Of a DNA stretch of 64,000 nt, positions 8,686 to 17,930 are shown one piece after another. The stretch comes from Lachnospiraceae bacterium P6B14 (GTDB taxonomy: Bacteria; Bacillota; Clostridia; Lachnospirales; Lachnospiraceae): positions 117,754 to 181,753 of the forward strand of contig JHWZ01000006.1 in the NCBI GenBank assembly GCA_000687695.1. Reading direction: 5' to 3'. A program made the translations under genes and the position numbers. Numbering within the stretch: position 1 is the stretch's first letter; each line of letters starts with the position of its first letter. The notes under the pieces are model-generated. The model worked only from the letters and a program-made list of their open reading frames with translations. It did not search any database and was not told where the DNA came from.

Positions 8686-10683
8686 ATGAGATACGGATTC
8701 AAAGCCGAGTTAAAAAGATTACTCCGTGGAGTATACACCTTAAGTGGTTCTATTCTATGGAATAATGATACCAATATAAATGCTTTTTCGGCATATACCG
8801 ACAACAGATACAAAACAAATGCTTTAAAATTACAGACTCCACACGCAGTTCGTACGGAAGCAATAGAAAAACAAATAGATGAATTCCTTTCCGGTTTACA
8901 CATCGGAACAGACGGTGCAGTACTTATAATAGACCCGTACAAGTCAGCTCCCGCGGCAGCATTATTATTGATAAAAACAGCCTTCCCCTCACGAGTCACA
9001 TATACCGTTAAGGGTATGCGTGGATCAGGTGACTTTACAACAGGTGAGTCCGGTTTTTCCACTGCACACCGTGTTCCGATACTTGCTCTGTATGACGGAA
9101 AGCTGAACAAGATTGATGTTTTTATCGAGGACGAAAATACTCATTCCGTGATAAAAAAAAGAATTAGAATAAAGCTTAAAAACCATCTTGGTTCCATCTA
9201 TCATGAAAGAATCCTGAAAAGCTATAAGGACGAAAAACTAAACGACGAACCCGATCGCTTTTTTTCCGTAAGCGGCGGACATAAAGGGGCCACCTTCATA
9301 ATCGATCAAAACGCAAATGTTCGTGGGATACTCAATCGCAATCCGACTCACTATGGTATTTTTAACCTTAAAAACGGAAGATTCTTATTCTCCGAGAAAA
9401 ACATGAAACATACTACTTATGGTTTGGCTCTGAGCGTAATGGCTCACGAGATGGATTGGCTCGGAAGAACTCACCATTCATACGTTCACAAAATCGGCTT
9501 CCATCACTATGCTACGGAGCATCCTGACGGAAGCATCCTTGCACTCTCAAACTCTCATTACAATAAGCATGTCGAGAACAAGATAATCAAACTTGACCGC
9601 GAGACCGGCGAGGAGCTCGACTCTCTGACGCTTGATGATATTTTTGATATGACGTATCAAAACAAAAAGCAAAAGAAAAGAAACGACTGGGTACACATAA
9701 ACTCTGTCGAGGTGATGGATGATCCGGATTATCTGATCGTCTCCTTGAGAAATATACACACCATCGCCAAAATCAACTTCCCGAAAAAGGAACTGGTCTG
9801 GATCCTGTCACATCCTGATATGTTCAAAAACACCGAGCAGGCTGACAAGGTTCTGACCCCGGAGGGCGACTTTGATCCATGGTTCTTTCTCCAACACAGC
9901 GCGGATATCCTGCGTGATTATCCGAACGCGGATCCCTCGCGTCTCTATCTGTCGTTCTTTGATAACCACGACGATGCTCGCCGTCCGGTAAAATGGTATG
10001 ACGGACCGGGAACCTCATATGGACTTATCGTCTCTATCGATGAAAATGCCGGCACCGTCAGACTTGAAAAAAGATTCCCTACAGACTACACCATCACTCG
10101 TGGGAACACCTTTTTTGACCGTGAAACAAACACCTGCTTTACTTCAGACGGGAGACTGGCTGAGCCGACTAAAAAGATAAGGGGAAAACTATGCGAGTGG
10201 GATTTTGAAAACGGAAAGCTTTTGCGCGAAATAATCTTCAGCAAAAATTTCTTTTCAGCTCATCCCTTTATTTTTGATTTTGAGAGCCTGAGTAAACCGC
10301 TTAAAGAAAACAGATGTCTTATCCGGGGAGAACTGCATAAGCCTGTTCCGTTTGAGAAAAACACCCCGCTTTCAGAGCTTCCGGCTTACCCCGTTGACAA
10401 GTATAGTTTTCCTTGTAAACTATACGGGAATACTTTTTGCATGTGGAGCAGAGAACACCTTCTCTCTGAGATTATAATGATAGGAAAGAAGCATCGTTAC
10501 CACATAGACTATGTACACACCGAAGACGGTACAGAAATCACAAACCCTTTCAAAAAGGTTTATGGGTATGATTACTTTCATCTGTTTCCGATGAACGATA
10601 TGAAACCCGATGAGTACAGAATCTGCATAAGATACGAAGGAACACTTTATCAGACCCTGGTCACTATTGAGATATTAAATTAA
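8686..10683 (+). CDS. arylsulfotransferase (ASST)-like protein
   Basis: A protein of about 665 residues. The frame opens at a TTG at 8674, but ATG 8686 has TTGGAGA in front and is preferred; the gene starts 12 bases after the TagF-like gene, so they form an operon. The region from about residue 230 on has the beta-propeller signature of the arylsulfate sulfotransferase family: DWVHINSVEV near 334, then HSADI and LSFFDNHDDARRPV near 425, and TRGNTFF later. Characterised ASST enzymes move sulfate from aryl sulfate esters to phenols without PAPS and use a catalytic histidine. I see no signal peptide, although known ASSTs are exported, so the true substrate may differ. Its end converges on cysA with a 4-base gap and no terminator between them. 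Family fairly sure, reaction uncertain. Confidence 0.7.
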   Translation: MRYGFKAELKRLLRGVYTLSGSILWNNDTNINAFSAYTDNRYKTNALKLQTPHAVRTEAIEKQIDEFLSGLHIGTDGAVLIIDPYKSAPAAALLLIKTAFPSRVTYTVKGMRGSGDFTTGESGFSTAHRVPILALYDGKLNKIDVFIEDENTHSVIKKRIRIKLKNHLGSIYHERILKSYKDEKLNDEPDRFFSVSGGHKGATFIIDQNANVRGILNRNPTHYGIFNLKNGRFLFSEKNMKHTTYGLALSVMAHEMDWLGRTHHSYVHKIGFHHYATEHPDGSILALSNSHYNKHVENKIIKLDRETGEELDSLTLDDIFDMTYQNKKQKKRNDWVHINSVEVMDDPDYLIVSLRNIHTIAKINFPKKELVWILSHPDMFKNTEQADKVLTPEGDFDPWFFLQHSADILRDYPNADPSRLYLSFFDNHDDARRPVKWYDGPGTSYGLIVSIDENAGTVRLEKRFPTDYTITRGNTFFDRETNTCFTSDGRLAEPTKKIRGKLCEWDFENGKLLREIIFSKNFFSAHPFIFDFESLSKPLKENRCLIRGELHKPVPFEKNTPLSELPAYPVDKYSFPCKLYGNTFCMWSREHLLSEIIMIGKKHRYHIDYVHTEDGTEITNPFKKVYGYDYFHLFPMNDMKPDEYRICIRYEGTLYQTLVTIEILN

Positions 10684-10687
10684 CATG

Positions 10688-11800
10688 TCACACTAAGAAC
10701 GCACCTTGGTCAGCATTGTAGATATAAGTCTCCAGATTGTTATAGTCAATTCCCATTTCCTTTAGTTCTTCATTTTCAATCAGATATGCACGGCTGTCGT
10801 CAAATGCCAGCACACGATATACTATGACTCTCATCTTTTCACCGATCTCAATACTGCGGCGCTCGAGTGAGCGCTGCGTGATCAGCGTTACACCATTTAC
10901 CTCCAGTGTTACCTCAAGGTGATTTCCACGAAATGTGATGTCAGTGATAGTTCCCTCTTCAGTCGCATTTATAACACTTTCAAATCTTTTATTATCCGGC
11001 TTAAATGCTTCTATAAACTCCGGTCTTAATACTGCTCCCCGGTAATCTCCCTTTGAAAAGCCTCGCAGCTTATGGTAATCACTGATCACTGTAGACTGAC
11101 CGATAAACTCGCTTACAAAAGGTGTCGTGGGATTTTTATATATTTCTATCGCGGAACCTGTCTTCTCAACTTTACCTTTATTTGTTATGATGATCTGATC
11201 CGCCACCTCGACTGCCTCCTCCTGATCATGTGTCACAAATATACTCGTGATGCCCACGCGATATATCATCTCGCGAAGCCATGTTCTGAGTTCCTGTCTA
11301 ACCTTGGCATCTATGGCGGCAAAGGGTTCATCTAAAAGAAGGAGTCCGGGCTCCGGGGCGATCGCCCTGGCAAATGCTACTCTTTGCTTCTGCCCTCCGG
11401 ACAACTCGTTCGGAAATCTGTTTTCAAATCCGACTAATCCTGTAAGTTCCAAGAGCTCCTCTACTCTTTCTCTCGTTTTCTTTTTATCCTGCTTTTTTAT
11501 ATCGAGACCAAACGCAATATTATCATATACATTCATGTATCTGAATAAAGCGTAGTTTTGAAACACAAAACCTATCCCTCTTTCGGCCGCGGGGATATCG
11601 TTCACTCTTTTTCCGTCAATAATAACATCTCCGGCATCAGGGGTCTCGAGGCCCGCTATCATTCGCAGGATTGTCGTTTTCCCGCTACCGCTGGGTCCCA
11701 AGAGAGCTGTCAGGCTACCTTTATTTACCGAAAGGTTTACGTCATCTGCCGCAACAAACTCCCCGAATTTCTTTTTTATACTTTTTAACTCTACAAACAT
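10688..11800 (-). CDS. cysA: sulfate/thiosulfate ABC transporter ATP-binding protein
   Basis: The ATPase that powers sulfate import. At 370 residues it has Walker A GPSGSGKT (about 35-42), signature LSGGQKQRVAFARA (about 133), Walker B LLLLDEP and the switch histidine in FVTHDQEEA, followed by a C-terminal regulatory (TOBE-like) region, as in CysA/PotA-type subunits. It is the last gene of the six-gene cysD-cysNC-sbp-cysT-cysW-cysA operon, 21 bases after cysW. Molybdate transporters are close relatives; the sulfate-type binding protein and the ATP sulfurylase genes in the same operon decide for sulfate. Confidence 0.92.
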   Translation of the reverse strand: MFVELKSIKKKFGEFVAADDVNLSVNKGSLTALLGPSGSGKTTILRMIAGLETPDAGDVIIDGKRVNDIPAAERGIGFVFQNYALFRYMNVYDNIAFGLDIKKQDKKKTRERVEELLELTGLVGFENRFPNELSGGQKQRVAFARAIAPEPGLLLLDEPFAAIDAKVRQELRTWLREMIYRVGITSIFVTHDQEEAVEVADQIIITNKGKVEKTGSAIEIYKNPTTPFVSEFIGQSTVISDYHKLRGFSKGDYRGAVLRPEFIEAFKPDNKRFESVINATEEGTITDITFRGNHLEVTLEVNGVTLITQRSLERRSIEIGEKMRVIVYRVLAFDDSRAYLIENEELKEMGIDYNNLETYIYNADQGAFLV

Positions 11801-11821
11801 AATATCCGCCCCTTTTTAATT

Positions 11822-12688
11822 CTAAATGGACCTGTCAACACCGGCCTGTTTTTTTTCACTTTTACCTTCAAATACACTTCTGAGAATGAGTACTACTATT
11901 GCTATTATCACAAGAAGTGATGATACGGAAAACGCAGCTACTATGGAGTCTGCGGAACCATCCAGATAAAGCGCATCAATCTCCAAAGGTAAAGTAAATG
12001 TTTGTCCTCTTGTTTTTGAAAGAGCACTCACTGCACCGAACTCCCCAAGTGCTCTCGATGCACATAAGATCATACCGTATATGGTCGCCCACTTTATATG
12101 CGGGAATGTGATCTTTTTAAATATCGACATCCCCTTTGCTCCCATCAGCGCAGCCATCTCTTCTTCATCTCGTCCCTGCGAGTTCATCACGGGGATGATC
12201 TCTCTGGACACAAACGGAAAAGTGACAAATATGGTTGCCAGAACTACTCCGGGTAGAGCAAATACTATCTGAATATCCCATCCAAAGGTCGTATTTAACC
12301 AGTTAAGAAACGGTGTCGCCCAGCCCAGTCTTCCAAAGGTCATGATGTAAGCGAGTCCTGCGATAACAGGTGATATGGAAAACGGAATATCAATAAGTGT
12401 GGCCAGTATCTGCTTCCCTCTGAAGTCATGCTTTGTCAAAAGCCACCCGGCAAAAAGTCCAAATACCGTATTCACGACAACTGCAATAACAGTAGCGATA
12501 AGAGTGACTCCCAGCGCGGATATGACATAGTCAGTACTGAGTGATTTGAAAAAGAATCCAAGTCCCTTACTTAACGAATTATATAATACGGATATCAAAG
12601 GAAGTATCAGCATCAGAATTACAAAAAGGATACTAATAATGATAAGTACTATGCCGGTGCGCCCTATTTTTTTACCTTGTCTTTTCAT
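11822..12688 (-). CDS. cysW: sulfate ABC transporter permease CysW
   Basis: One of the two membrane channels of the sulfate importer; 288 residues with six hydrophobic segments and the EAA loop (GAKGMSIFKKITFPHIKW) that contacts CysA. The open frame begins with GTG at 12703, overlapping cysT, but ATG 12688 has GAGGT eight bases upstream, formed partly by the cysT stop codon, and is the better start. Coupled translation with cysT is likely. Confidence 0.92.
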   Translation of the reverse strand: MKRQGKKIGRTGIVLIIISILFVILMLILPLISVLYNSLSKGLGFFFKSLSTDYVISALGVTLIATVIAVVVNTVFGLFAGWLLTKHDFRGKQILATLIDIPFSISPVIAGLAYIMTFGRLGWATPFLNWLNTTFGWDIQIVFALPGVVLATIFVTFPFVSREIIPVMNSQGRDEEEMAALMGAKGMSIFKKITFPHIKWATIYGMILCASRALGEFGAVSALSKTRGQTFTLPLEIDALYLDGSADSIVAAFSVSSLLVIIAIVVLILRSVFEGKSEKKQAGVDRSI

Positions 12689-12692
12689 ATGA

Positions 12693-13547
12693 TCACACCT
12701 CACCCCCTGTCCGCTTCGCCTGTCTGATCTGTATTATATTTATCGCAAACAGTATTACAAATGCTATGATAAGTGTAACTAAAGCTATTGCCGTAGCACC
12801 ACTGTAGTCCATACGCTCAAGCTTCTGCATTATGACATACGATACTACCTGGGTATGTTCCTTCGCGCTATTTCCCGAGATGTATACTACGCTTCCATAT
12901 TCACCGAGTCCTCTCGCAAATGCAAGTCCGAATCCTGTCAGAATAGCGGGTCTGAGCTCTGGAAGAATAACTCTTCTAAATGTAGTAAAGCCTGATGAGC
13001 CGAGCATACGTGCCGCCTCTTCATACCGCGGGTCAAGCTTTTTTAACACCGGCTGAATCGAACGTACAACAAAAGGGATTCCAATAAAAACAAGTGCCAA
13101 TGTTAAACCGATATGAGTGTAGGAAACCTTTATTCCAAGTGCGGATAATGGTCCTCCGATCTCCCCCGTCGTCGAGTACATTTTTGAAAGTGTTATACCG
13201 GCAACCGCTGTGGGAAGAGTAAACGGGATCTCTATGAGACCGTCAAGTATTCTCTTTCCGGGGAAGTCATAGCGGACCAAAACCCATGCGAGCATCGTCC
13301 CGAATACACAGTTGATCATCGCCGCGATAAATGATGTAAGAATGCTGATACCAAACGCCCACAGAACATTGGGTTCGGTTATAATACCAAAAAATTCCGC
13401 AGGCGAAAGGTGCAGCGAATACACCAGCACCGACGCCAGCGGAATTAATACTATCAAAGATAAAAATGTGATCGTGATGCCCAGCGAGAGTCCGAATCCG
13501 GGAATCACACCACGACCGCCTCTATTGCGGCCACCTCTTTTGTTCAT
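12693..13547 (-). CDS. cysT: sulfate ABC transporter permease CysT
   Basis: Second membrane subunit of the sulfate importer, 284 residues with the starting ATG at 13547 (AGGAG eight bases upstream; an in-frame GTG at 13556 overlaps that site and is rejected). Six hydrophobic segments and the EAA motif LGSSGFTTFRRVILPELRP are visible, followed by ARGLGEYGSVVYISG, which is typical of CysT/CysU. A glycine- and arginine-rich stretch (KRGGRNRGGRG) precedes the first helix. Confidence 0.92.
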   Translation of the reverse strand: MNKRGGRNRGGRGVIPGFGLSLGITITFLSLIVLIPLASVLVYSLHLSPAEFFGIITEPNVLWAFGISILTSFIAAMINCVFGTMLAWVLVRYDFPGKRILDGLIEIPFTLPTAVAGITLSKMYSTTGEIGGPLSALGIKVSYTHIGLTLALVFIGIPFVVRSIQPVLKKLDPRYEEAARMLGSSGFTTFRRVILPELRPAILTGFGLAFARGLGEYGSVVYISGNSAKEHTQVVSYVIMQKLERMDYSGATAIALVTLIIAFVILFAINIIQIRQAKRTGGEV

Positions 13548-13561
13548 GAGGTTCACTCCTA

Positions 13562-14578
13562 TTACTTTGCAGTATATATCTCATCAAAGATTTTTCCGTC
13601 TGCAAAAAAATCATCATACGCTTTGTTCCAACCACCGAAATCCTGTATATCGCAGAGCGTTACATTCAGGTCAAATGTACCACTGTACTTATTGAGTATA
13701 TCCTTGTTTGAAGGACGGTATCCGTTTTTTGCGATGATCTCCTGAGCCTCATCGGAGTACAGATACTGAAGATATTCCTTACAAAGCTCCTGCGTTCCAT
13801 TTTTATCAGCATTCTCATCGACGATCGCAACACTTGGCTGAGCAAGGATACTTAAGCTCGGCGTCACGATCTCAAAATCATCAGGGTACTCCTTCATGGT
13901 GCTGATCGCTTCATTCTCCCAGGCTATCAGAACGTCTCCCTGACCGTTTTCAACAAAGGTTGTTGTCGAACCTCTGGCTCCCGAATCCATTACTGATACG
14001 TTTGAATAGAGCTTGGACATAAAATCCCTTGACTGAACCTCATCATTGCTGAACTTATTCATCGCATAGTGCCAGGCGGCTAAAAAGTTCCACATCGCTC
14101 CTCCCGAGCTTTTCGGGTCAGGTGTGATGACATCCACTCCCTCCGTGATAAGAGAGTTCCAGTCCGCAATCTGCTTTGGATTTCCTTTTCTCACCAAAAA
14201 AACAATTGTCGATGTATACGGTGAGGAATCAAGGTCAAACTCATTTATCCATCCCGGTTTGATCATACCGGCATCCTCGATAAGAGTTATATCATGCTCG
14301 AGGGCAAGAGTCACCACATCCGCATCGGCTCCCTCTACCACGGACCTCGCCTGTTTACCGGAGCCGCCGTGGGATTGGATCACCTCAACATCTTTTCCGG
14401 TTTTTTCCTTGTAGTATTTTTCAAAGGCTTTATTATACTCTTCATATAACTCTCTGGTTGGATCGTAGGATACATTCGTGATCGAAAGTTCCGCGCTTCC
14501 TCCACCTGATCCGCAAGCTGTGATGCCCGCTGCCATAACAAGAGCTAACGCAGTTGCCACTACCTTTTTCAGTCTCAT
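13562..14578 (-). CDS. sbp: sulfate-binding lipoprotein of the ABC transporter
   Basis: Extracellular solute receptor of the sulfate importer. The 338-residue precursor starts with a lipoprotein signal ending Gly-Ile-Thr-Ala-Cys (Cys22), so the mature protein is lipid-anchored to the outer membrane face. The mature part carries family features including QSHGGSGKQARSV, a GGAMWNFLAAWHY segment and GARGSTTTFVENGQGDVLIAWENEA. Its ATG overlaps the cysNC stop by four bases (ATGA), showing translational coupling. Confidence 0.92.
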   Translation of the reverse strand: MRLKKVVATALALVMAAGITACGSGGGSAELSITNVSYDPTRELYEEYNKAFEKYYKEKTGKDVEVIQSHGGSGKQARSVVEGADADVVTLALEHDITLIEDAGMIKPGWINEFDLDSSPYTSTIVFLVRKGNPKQIADWNSLITEGVDVITPDPKSSGGAMWNFLAAWHYAMNKFSNDEVQSRDFMSKLYSNVSVMDSGARGSTTTFVENGQGDVLIAWENEAISTMKEYPDDFEIVTPSLSILAQPSVAIVDENADKNGTQELCKEYLQYLYSDEAQEIIAKNGYRPSNKDILNKYSGTFDLNVTLCDIQDFGGWNKAYDDFFADGKIFDEIYTAK

Positions 14579-16413
14579 TTATTACCCCTTCCTTTTTTCA
14601 AATAATCGAGTATTATTCTTACCGATTCCTCTACTGAAACTTTTGAAGTATCTATAACAATATCCGGATTCTCCGGCGCCTCATACGGGCTGCTTACTCC
14701 GGTAAAGTTTGGTATTTCACCTGCTCTTGCTTTTTTATACAGACCTTTTACATCTCTTCTTTCACATTCCTCCATAGGTGTACTGACATATATCTCTATG
14801 AAACTCTCCTCACCTATGATCTGTTTTGCTCTGCGTCTGTCCGCCAGGAAAGGAGATATGAATGAAGAAAGGACGATCAGGCCGGCATCATTCATAAGCT
14901 TTGATACTTCAGCGATACGACGGATATTCTCGATACGATCCGCCTCCTCGAAGCCGAGGTTATTATTAAGTCCCATACGGATATTATCTCCGTCAAGCAG
15001 CATCGTATGTCTTCCCTCCATGTGGAGAGCTTTTTCCAGTGCATTTGCGAGTGTAGACTTGCCCGAGCCTGACAATCCGGTAAACCACAGCGTATAAGGT
15101 GTCTGGTTCATCTGACCTGCACGGACCTCTCTCGTTATATCCATAGTATGCCAGGTGAGGTTATCCGATCTTCTCATACTGTGGAGTATCGTGCCGCATG
15201 CGGATGTCATATTTGTAACTCTGTCAACAAGGACCAATTCGCCAAGCGCTCTGTGCTTTACAAAGGTATCAAGCACAATCTTTTCCGAAAGCGCGATCTC
15301 ACATTCCGCCAACTCATTTTTTTCAAGCGTTGTCGCAGATAAATGCTCACCCGAGTTTACATCGATCCTGTATTTGATCTGATTCACCGTCGCCGGGATT
15401 TCCTTCGTCCCGATCATTGCAATGTAATTTTTCCCCTGAATCAAAGGCTCATCATCCATCCAAAGTATGATCGCTCTGAACAGCCTGCTAACCTCCGGCA
15501 TGGTTCCTTTTACAAAAACACACCCTCTGCTCACATCTGTCTCCCTATCGAGAGCGATGGACACGGGTTGCCCCGCATGCGCGGTATTTTTTTCCTCATC
15601 CATCACATATATGGATGAAACGATCGCCTCCTCACCACCGGGCAGAATCTTCACACTGTCTCCAACGGAGATATTTCCGGACTCTATCTGTCCCTGGAAT
15701 CCCCTGTATTCAGAATCCGGCCTGCACACTCTCTGGACGGGCATAACGAATCCCTCTTCCGCATCACAGTCCGACACATCGACATTTTCGAGATAGGTTA
15801 ACAGTGCCTCGCCATCATACCAGCTCATGTTATCTGACGGTTTATTTACATTGTCACCTTCTGTCGCCGAAACCGGAATTATCTTCACATCATTCAACTC
15901 CAGATCAGCTGCGAGTTCATTTAATTCTTTTTCAATCTTTTTAAAAATATCAAGCTCGTAGCCTACCAGATCCATCTTGTTTACGGCAAAAACAAAATGC
16001 CTGATTCCCATCAACGCACAAATCCTTGCATGTCTTCTGGTCTGGATCTGTATTCCCTTTGACGCGTCTACAAGTATTACCGCCAGGTCTGCAAATGATG
16101 CCCCGACAGCCATGTTTCTCGTATACTGTTCATGACCCGGAGTGTCCGCTACAATAAAGCTTCTCTTTTCCGTAGTAAAATATCTGTACGCTACATCGAT
16201 GGTTATACCCTGTTCACGCTCAGCTACAAGGCCGTCCAAAAGCAGAGAATAATCAATCTCTCCACCGCGGCTTCCAACCTTACTGTCGAGTATAAGTGCT
16301 TTTTCCTGATCGGCAAAGATCAGCTTCGCGGCATATAACATATGCCCGATCAGGGTTGACTTTCCATCATCCACACTTCCGCAGGTGATGAATTTCAAAA
16401 GCTTATCCATCAC
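14575..16413 (-). CDS. cysNC: bifunctional sulfate adenylyltransferase subunit 1 / adenylylsulfate kinase
   Basis: A 612-residue fusion. Residues 1-420 are the GTPase subunit of ATP sulfurylase with GTP motifs GSVDDGKST, DTPGHEQY and NKMD; GTP hydrolysis drives formation of APS from sulfate and ATP together with CysD. Residues about 435-612 are APS kinase (P-loop GLSGSGKST, then DGDNIRMGLNNNLGF), which makes PAPS. The start abuts cysD (1-base overlap). With no cysH, cysI or cysJ in this window, the fate of the PAPS (reduction or sulfation) cannot be read here. Confidence 0.95.
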   Translation of the reverse strand: MMDKLLKFITCGSVDDGKSTLIGHMLYAAKLIFADQEKALILDSKVGSRGGEIDYSLLLDGLVAEREQGITIDVAYRYFTTEKRSFIVADTPGHEQYTRNMAVGASFADLAVILVDASKGIQIQTRRHARICALMGIRHFVFAVNKMDLVGYELDIFKKIEKELNELAADLELNDVKIIPVSATEGDNVNKPSDNMSWYDGEALLTYLENVDVSDCDAEEGFVMPVQRVCRPDSEYRGFQGQIESGNISVGDSVKILPGGEEAIVSSIYVMDEEKNTAHAGQPVSIALDRETDVSRGCVFVKGTMPEVSRLFRAIILWMDDEPLIQGKNYIAMIGTKEIPATVNQIKYRIDVNSGEHLSATTLEKNELAECEIALSEKIVLDTFVKHRALGELVLVDRVTNMTSACGTILHSMRRSDNLTWHTMDITREVRAGQMNQTPYTLWFTGLSGSGKSTLANALEKALHMEGRHTMLLDGDNIRMGLNNNLGFEEADRIENIRRIAEVSKLMNDAGLIVLSSFISPFLADRRRAKQIIGEESFIEIYVSTPMEECERRDVKGLYKKARAGEIPNFTGVSSPYEAPENPDIVIDTSKVSVEESVRIILDYLKKGRGNK

Positions 16414-17321
16414 TAAAAATACCCCTCTCTCTTTCGCTTCTCCATGCTTGCCGAACCACCATCGTGATCAATCACACGGCTTGTTCTCTCACTATCTACA
16501 GCCGCCAGCGTTTCCGATACGATCGCTTCCAATGTATCAGCTTCCGACTCCACTCCCCCTGTCAACGGATAACAACCCAGTGTGCGGAACCGGACTTTTT
16601 TTATAACAGGCTCTTCGCTTTTTTCGAGGCGCATCCTATCATCATCTACCATTATTATATCCTTACCCCTGTAAACAACGGGCCTTTCGGCGGCAAAATA
16701 TAACGGTACTATTTCTATGTTTTCACGTTGTATGTACTGCCATATATCCTTCTCTGTCCAGTTTGAAAGCGGAAATACTCGCATGCTCTCTCCCTGATGT
16801 ATCCTTGTGTTATACAGCTTCCACATCTCCGGGCGCTGATTTTTCGGATCCCAGGCCTGCAGGGTACTTCTAAAAGAAAAAATACGTTCTTTGGCTCTGG
16901 ATTTTTCTTCATCTCTCCTTCCGCCTCCGAACGCCGCAGTAAAACCATACTTTGAAAGCGCCTGCTTCAAAGCTTCGGTCTTCATGATATCGGTATATGC
17001 CGAGCCATGGTCAAACGGATTTATACCTTGTCTCAGGCCTTCCTCATTTGTATACACTATCATCTCAATCCCGTGTTTTTTTGCGATATGATCCCTGAAC
17101 TCGATCATCTCGTGGAACTTCCATGTAGTATCAATATGTAAAAACGGAAAGGGAGGTTTCTCCGGGTAGAACGCCTTTAAGGCGAGATGGAGCATGACAG
17201 AGGAGTCCTTACCGATAGAGTAAAGCATGACAGGCTTCTCACAGCTTGCCACCACTTCACGCATGATATATATCGCCTCTGCTTCAAGAGCATCCAGATG
17301 TGATCCGGGATTTTTTTCCAT
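16413..17321 (-). CDS. cysD: sulfate adenylyltransferase subunit 2
   Basis: Catalytic subunit of heterodimeric ATP sulfurylase; 302 residues, the usual size. The PP-loop ATPase motif appears as [13 protein letters not shown] near residue 37, followed by [32 protein letters not shown] and the C-terminal [11 protein letters not shown] typical of CysD. First gene of the operon, with GGAGG before ATG 17321 and a promoter at 17383-17411. It is divergent from the TPP-controlled thiamine operon. Confidence 0.96.
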   Translation of the reverse strand: MEKNPGSHLDALEAEAIYIMREVVASCEKPVMLYSIGKDSSVMLHLALKAFYPEKPPFPFLHIDTTWKFHEMIEFRDHIAKKHGIEMIVYTNEEGLRQGINPFDHGSAYTDIMKTEALKQALSKYGFTAAFGGGRRDEEKSRAKERIFSFRSTLQAWDPKNQRPEMWKLYNTRIHQGESMRVFPLSNWTEKDIWQYIQRENIEIVPLYFAAERPVVYRGKDIIMVDDDRMRLEKSEEPVIKKVRFRTLGCYPLTGGVESEADTLEAIVSETLAAVDSERTSRVIDHDGGSASMEKRKREGYF

Positions 17322-17382
17322 GTCGCGTACTCCTCCTCAGATTCGTTTCCGCTCCTTCAATTCTTAAGTATTCACATCACGT

Positions 17383-17411
17383 ATTATACACGAATCCCCC
17401 TGTATCTGCAA
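17383..17411 (-). promoter_or_regulatory. sigma-A promoter of the cys operon
   Basis: TTGCAG, 17-base spacer, TATAAT on the minus strand, about 60 bases before cysD. I could not identify a regulator-binding site or leader structure between it and the start codon. Confidence 0.65.
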
Positions 17412-17429
17412 GGCATTTTTCAAAAGTGG

Positions 17430-17458
17430 TTGACAACTACTCATTCATCGTATATAAT
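17430..17458 (+). promoter_or_regulatory. consensus promoter of the TPP-controlled operon
   Basis: Perfect TTGACA (17430-17435) and TATAAT (17453-17458) with a 17-base spacer, about 20 bases before the riboswitch aptamer. Confidence 0.85.
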
Positions 17459-17477
17459 GCTTTTTGATTTAATAATG

Positions 17478-17566
17478 AGATGCTGGGGGAGCGCATTTGT
17501 GCTGAGAGATCTTTGGATCGACCCTTGGAACTTGAACCGGCTAATACCGGCGTAAGGAAGCTTCCG
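17478..17566 (+). ncRNA. TPP riboswitch (THI element)
   Basis: The conserved aptamer blocks appear in order: GGGGGAGC near 17485, GTGCTGAGAGA at 17499-17509, GACCCTTGGAACTTGAACC at 17520-17538 and CTAATACCGGCGTAAGGAAG at 17541-17560. Thiamine pyrophosphate binding is expected to favour the terminator just downstream and switch off the transport genes. The 17430-17633 leader holds only promoter, aptamer, terminator and ribosome site. Confidence 0.95.
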
Positions 17567-17577
17567 AACATGACTTC

Positions 17578-17613
17578 AAAGCCTCGGGTGTTTCCGCCCG
17601 GGGCTTTTTATAT
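17578..17613 (+). terminator. riboswitch-controlled terminator
   Basis: AAAGCCTCGGG pairs with CCCGGGGCTTTTT, an intrinsic terminator directly after the TPP aptamer. It is the expression platform: ligand-bound RNA terminates here, before the first start codon at 17634. Confidence 0.85.
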
Positions 17614-17633
17614 GAAATAAGGAGGACAAAAGA

Positions 17634-17930
17634 ATGAATGCAAGCGTAGCGATCCAGGTTTTGCCAAACACGACAAGTGATGACGAGGTTATCCGTATCG
17701 TTGATGAGGTAATCGCTTATATCAAGAGCTTTGGTCTGTCAACCTATGTCGGACCATTTGAAACAACGATCGAGGGAGACTATGATCAGCTGATGGACAT
17801 AGTCAAGGGCTGCCAGAAGGTAGCTATAGACGCAGGCGGAATCGATTCCGTTTCAACTTATGTTAAAATAGTTTATAAACCTGAGGGAGAGGTGCTGACT
17901 ATTGAAAAAAAGGTCTCAAAACACCACTAA
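17634..17930 (+). CDS. thiamine-binding protein, MTH1187/YkoF-like family
   Basis: A small 98-residue cytoplasmic protein of the Thiamine_BP family (alpha-beta ferredoxin-like fold). Features include MNASVAIQVLP at the N-terminus, YVGPFETTIEGDYDQLM in the middle and STYVKIVYKP near the end. Known members bind thiamine or related pyrimidines and often sit in TPP-regulated operons. GGAGG precedes the ATG. It overlaps the permease gene by 29 bases, so the two are translated together. Its exact role beside an importer is not established. Confidence 0.85.
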   Translation: MNASVAIQVLPNTTSDDEVIRIVDEVIAYIKSFGLSTYVGPFETTIEGDYDQLMDIVKGCQKVAIDAGGIDSVSTYVKIVYKPEGEVLTIEKKVSKHH

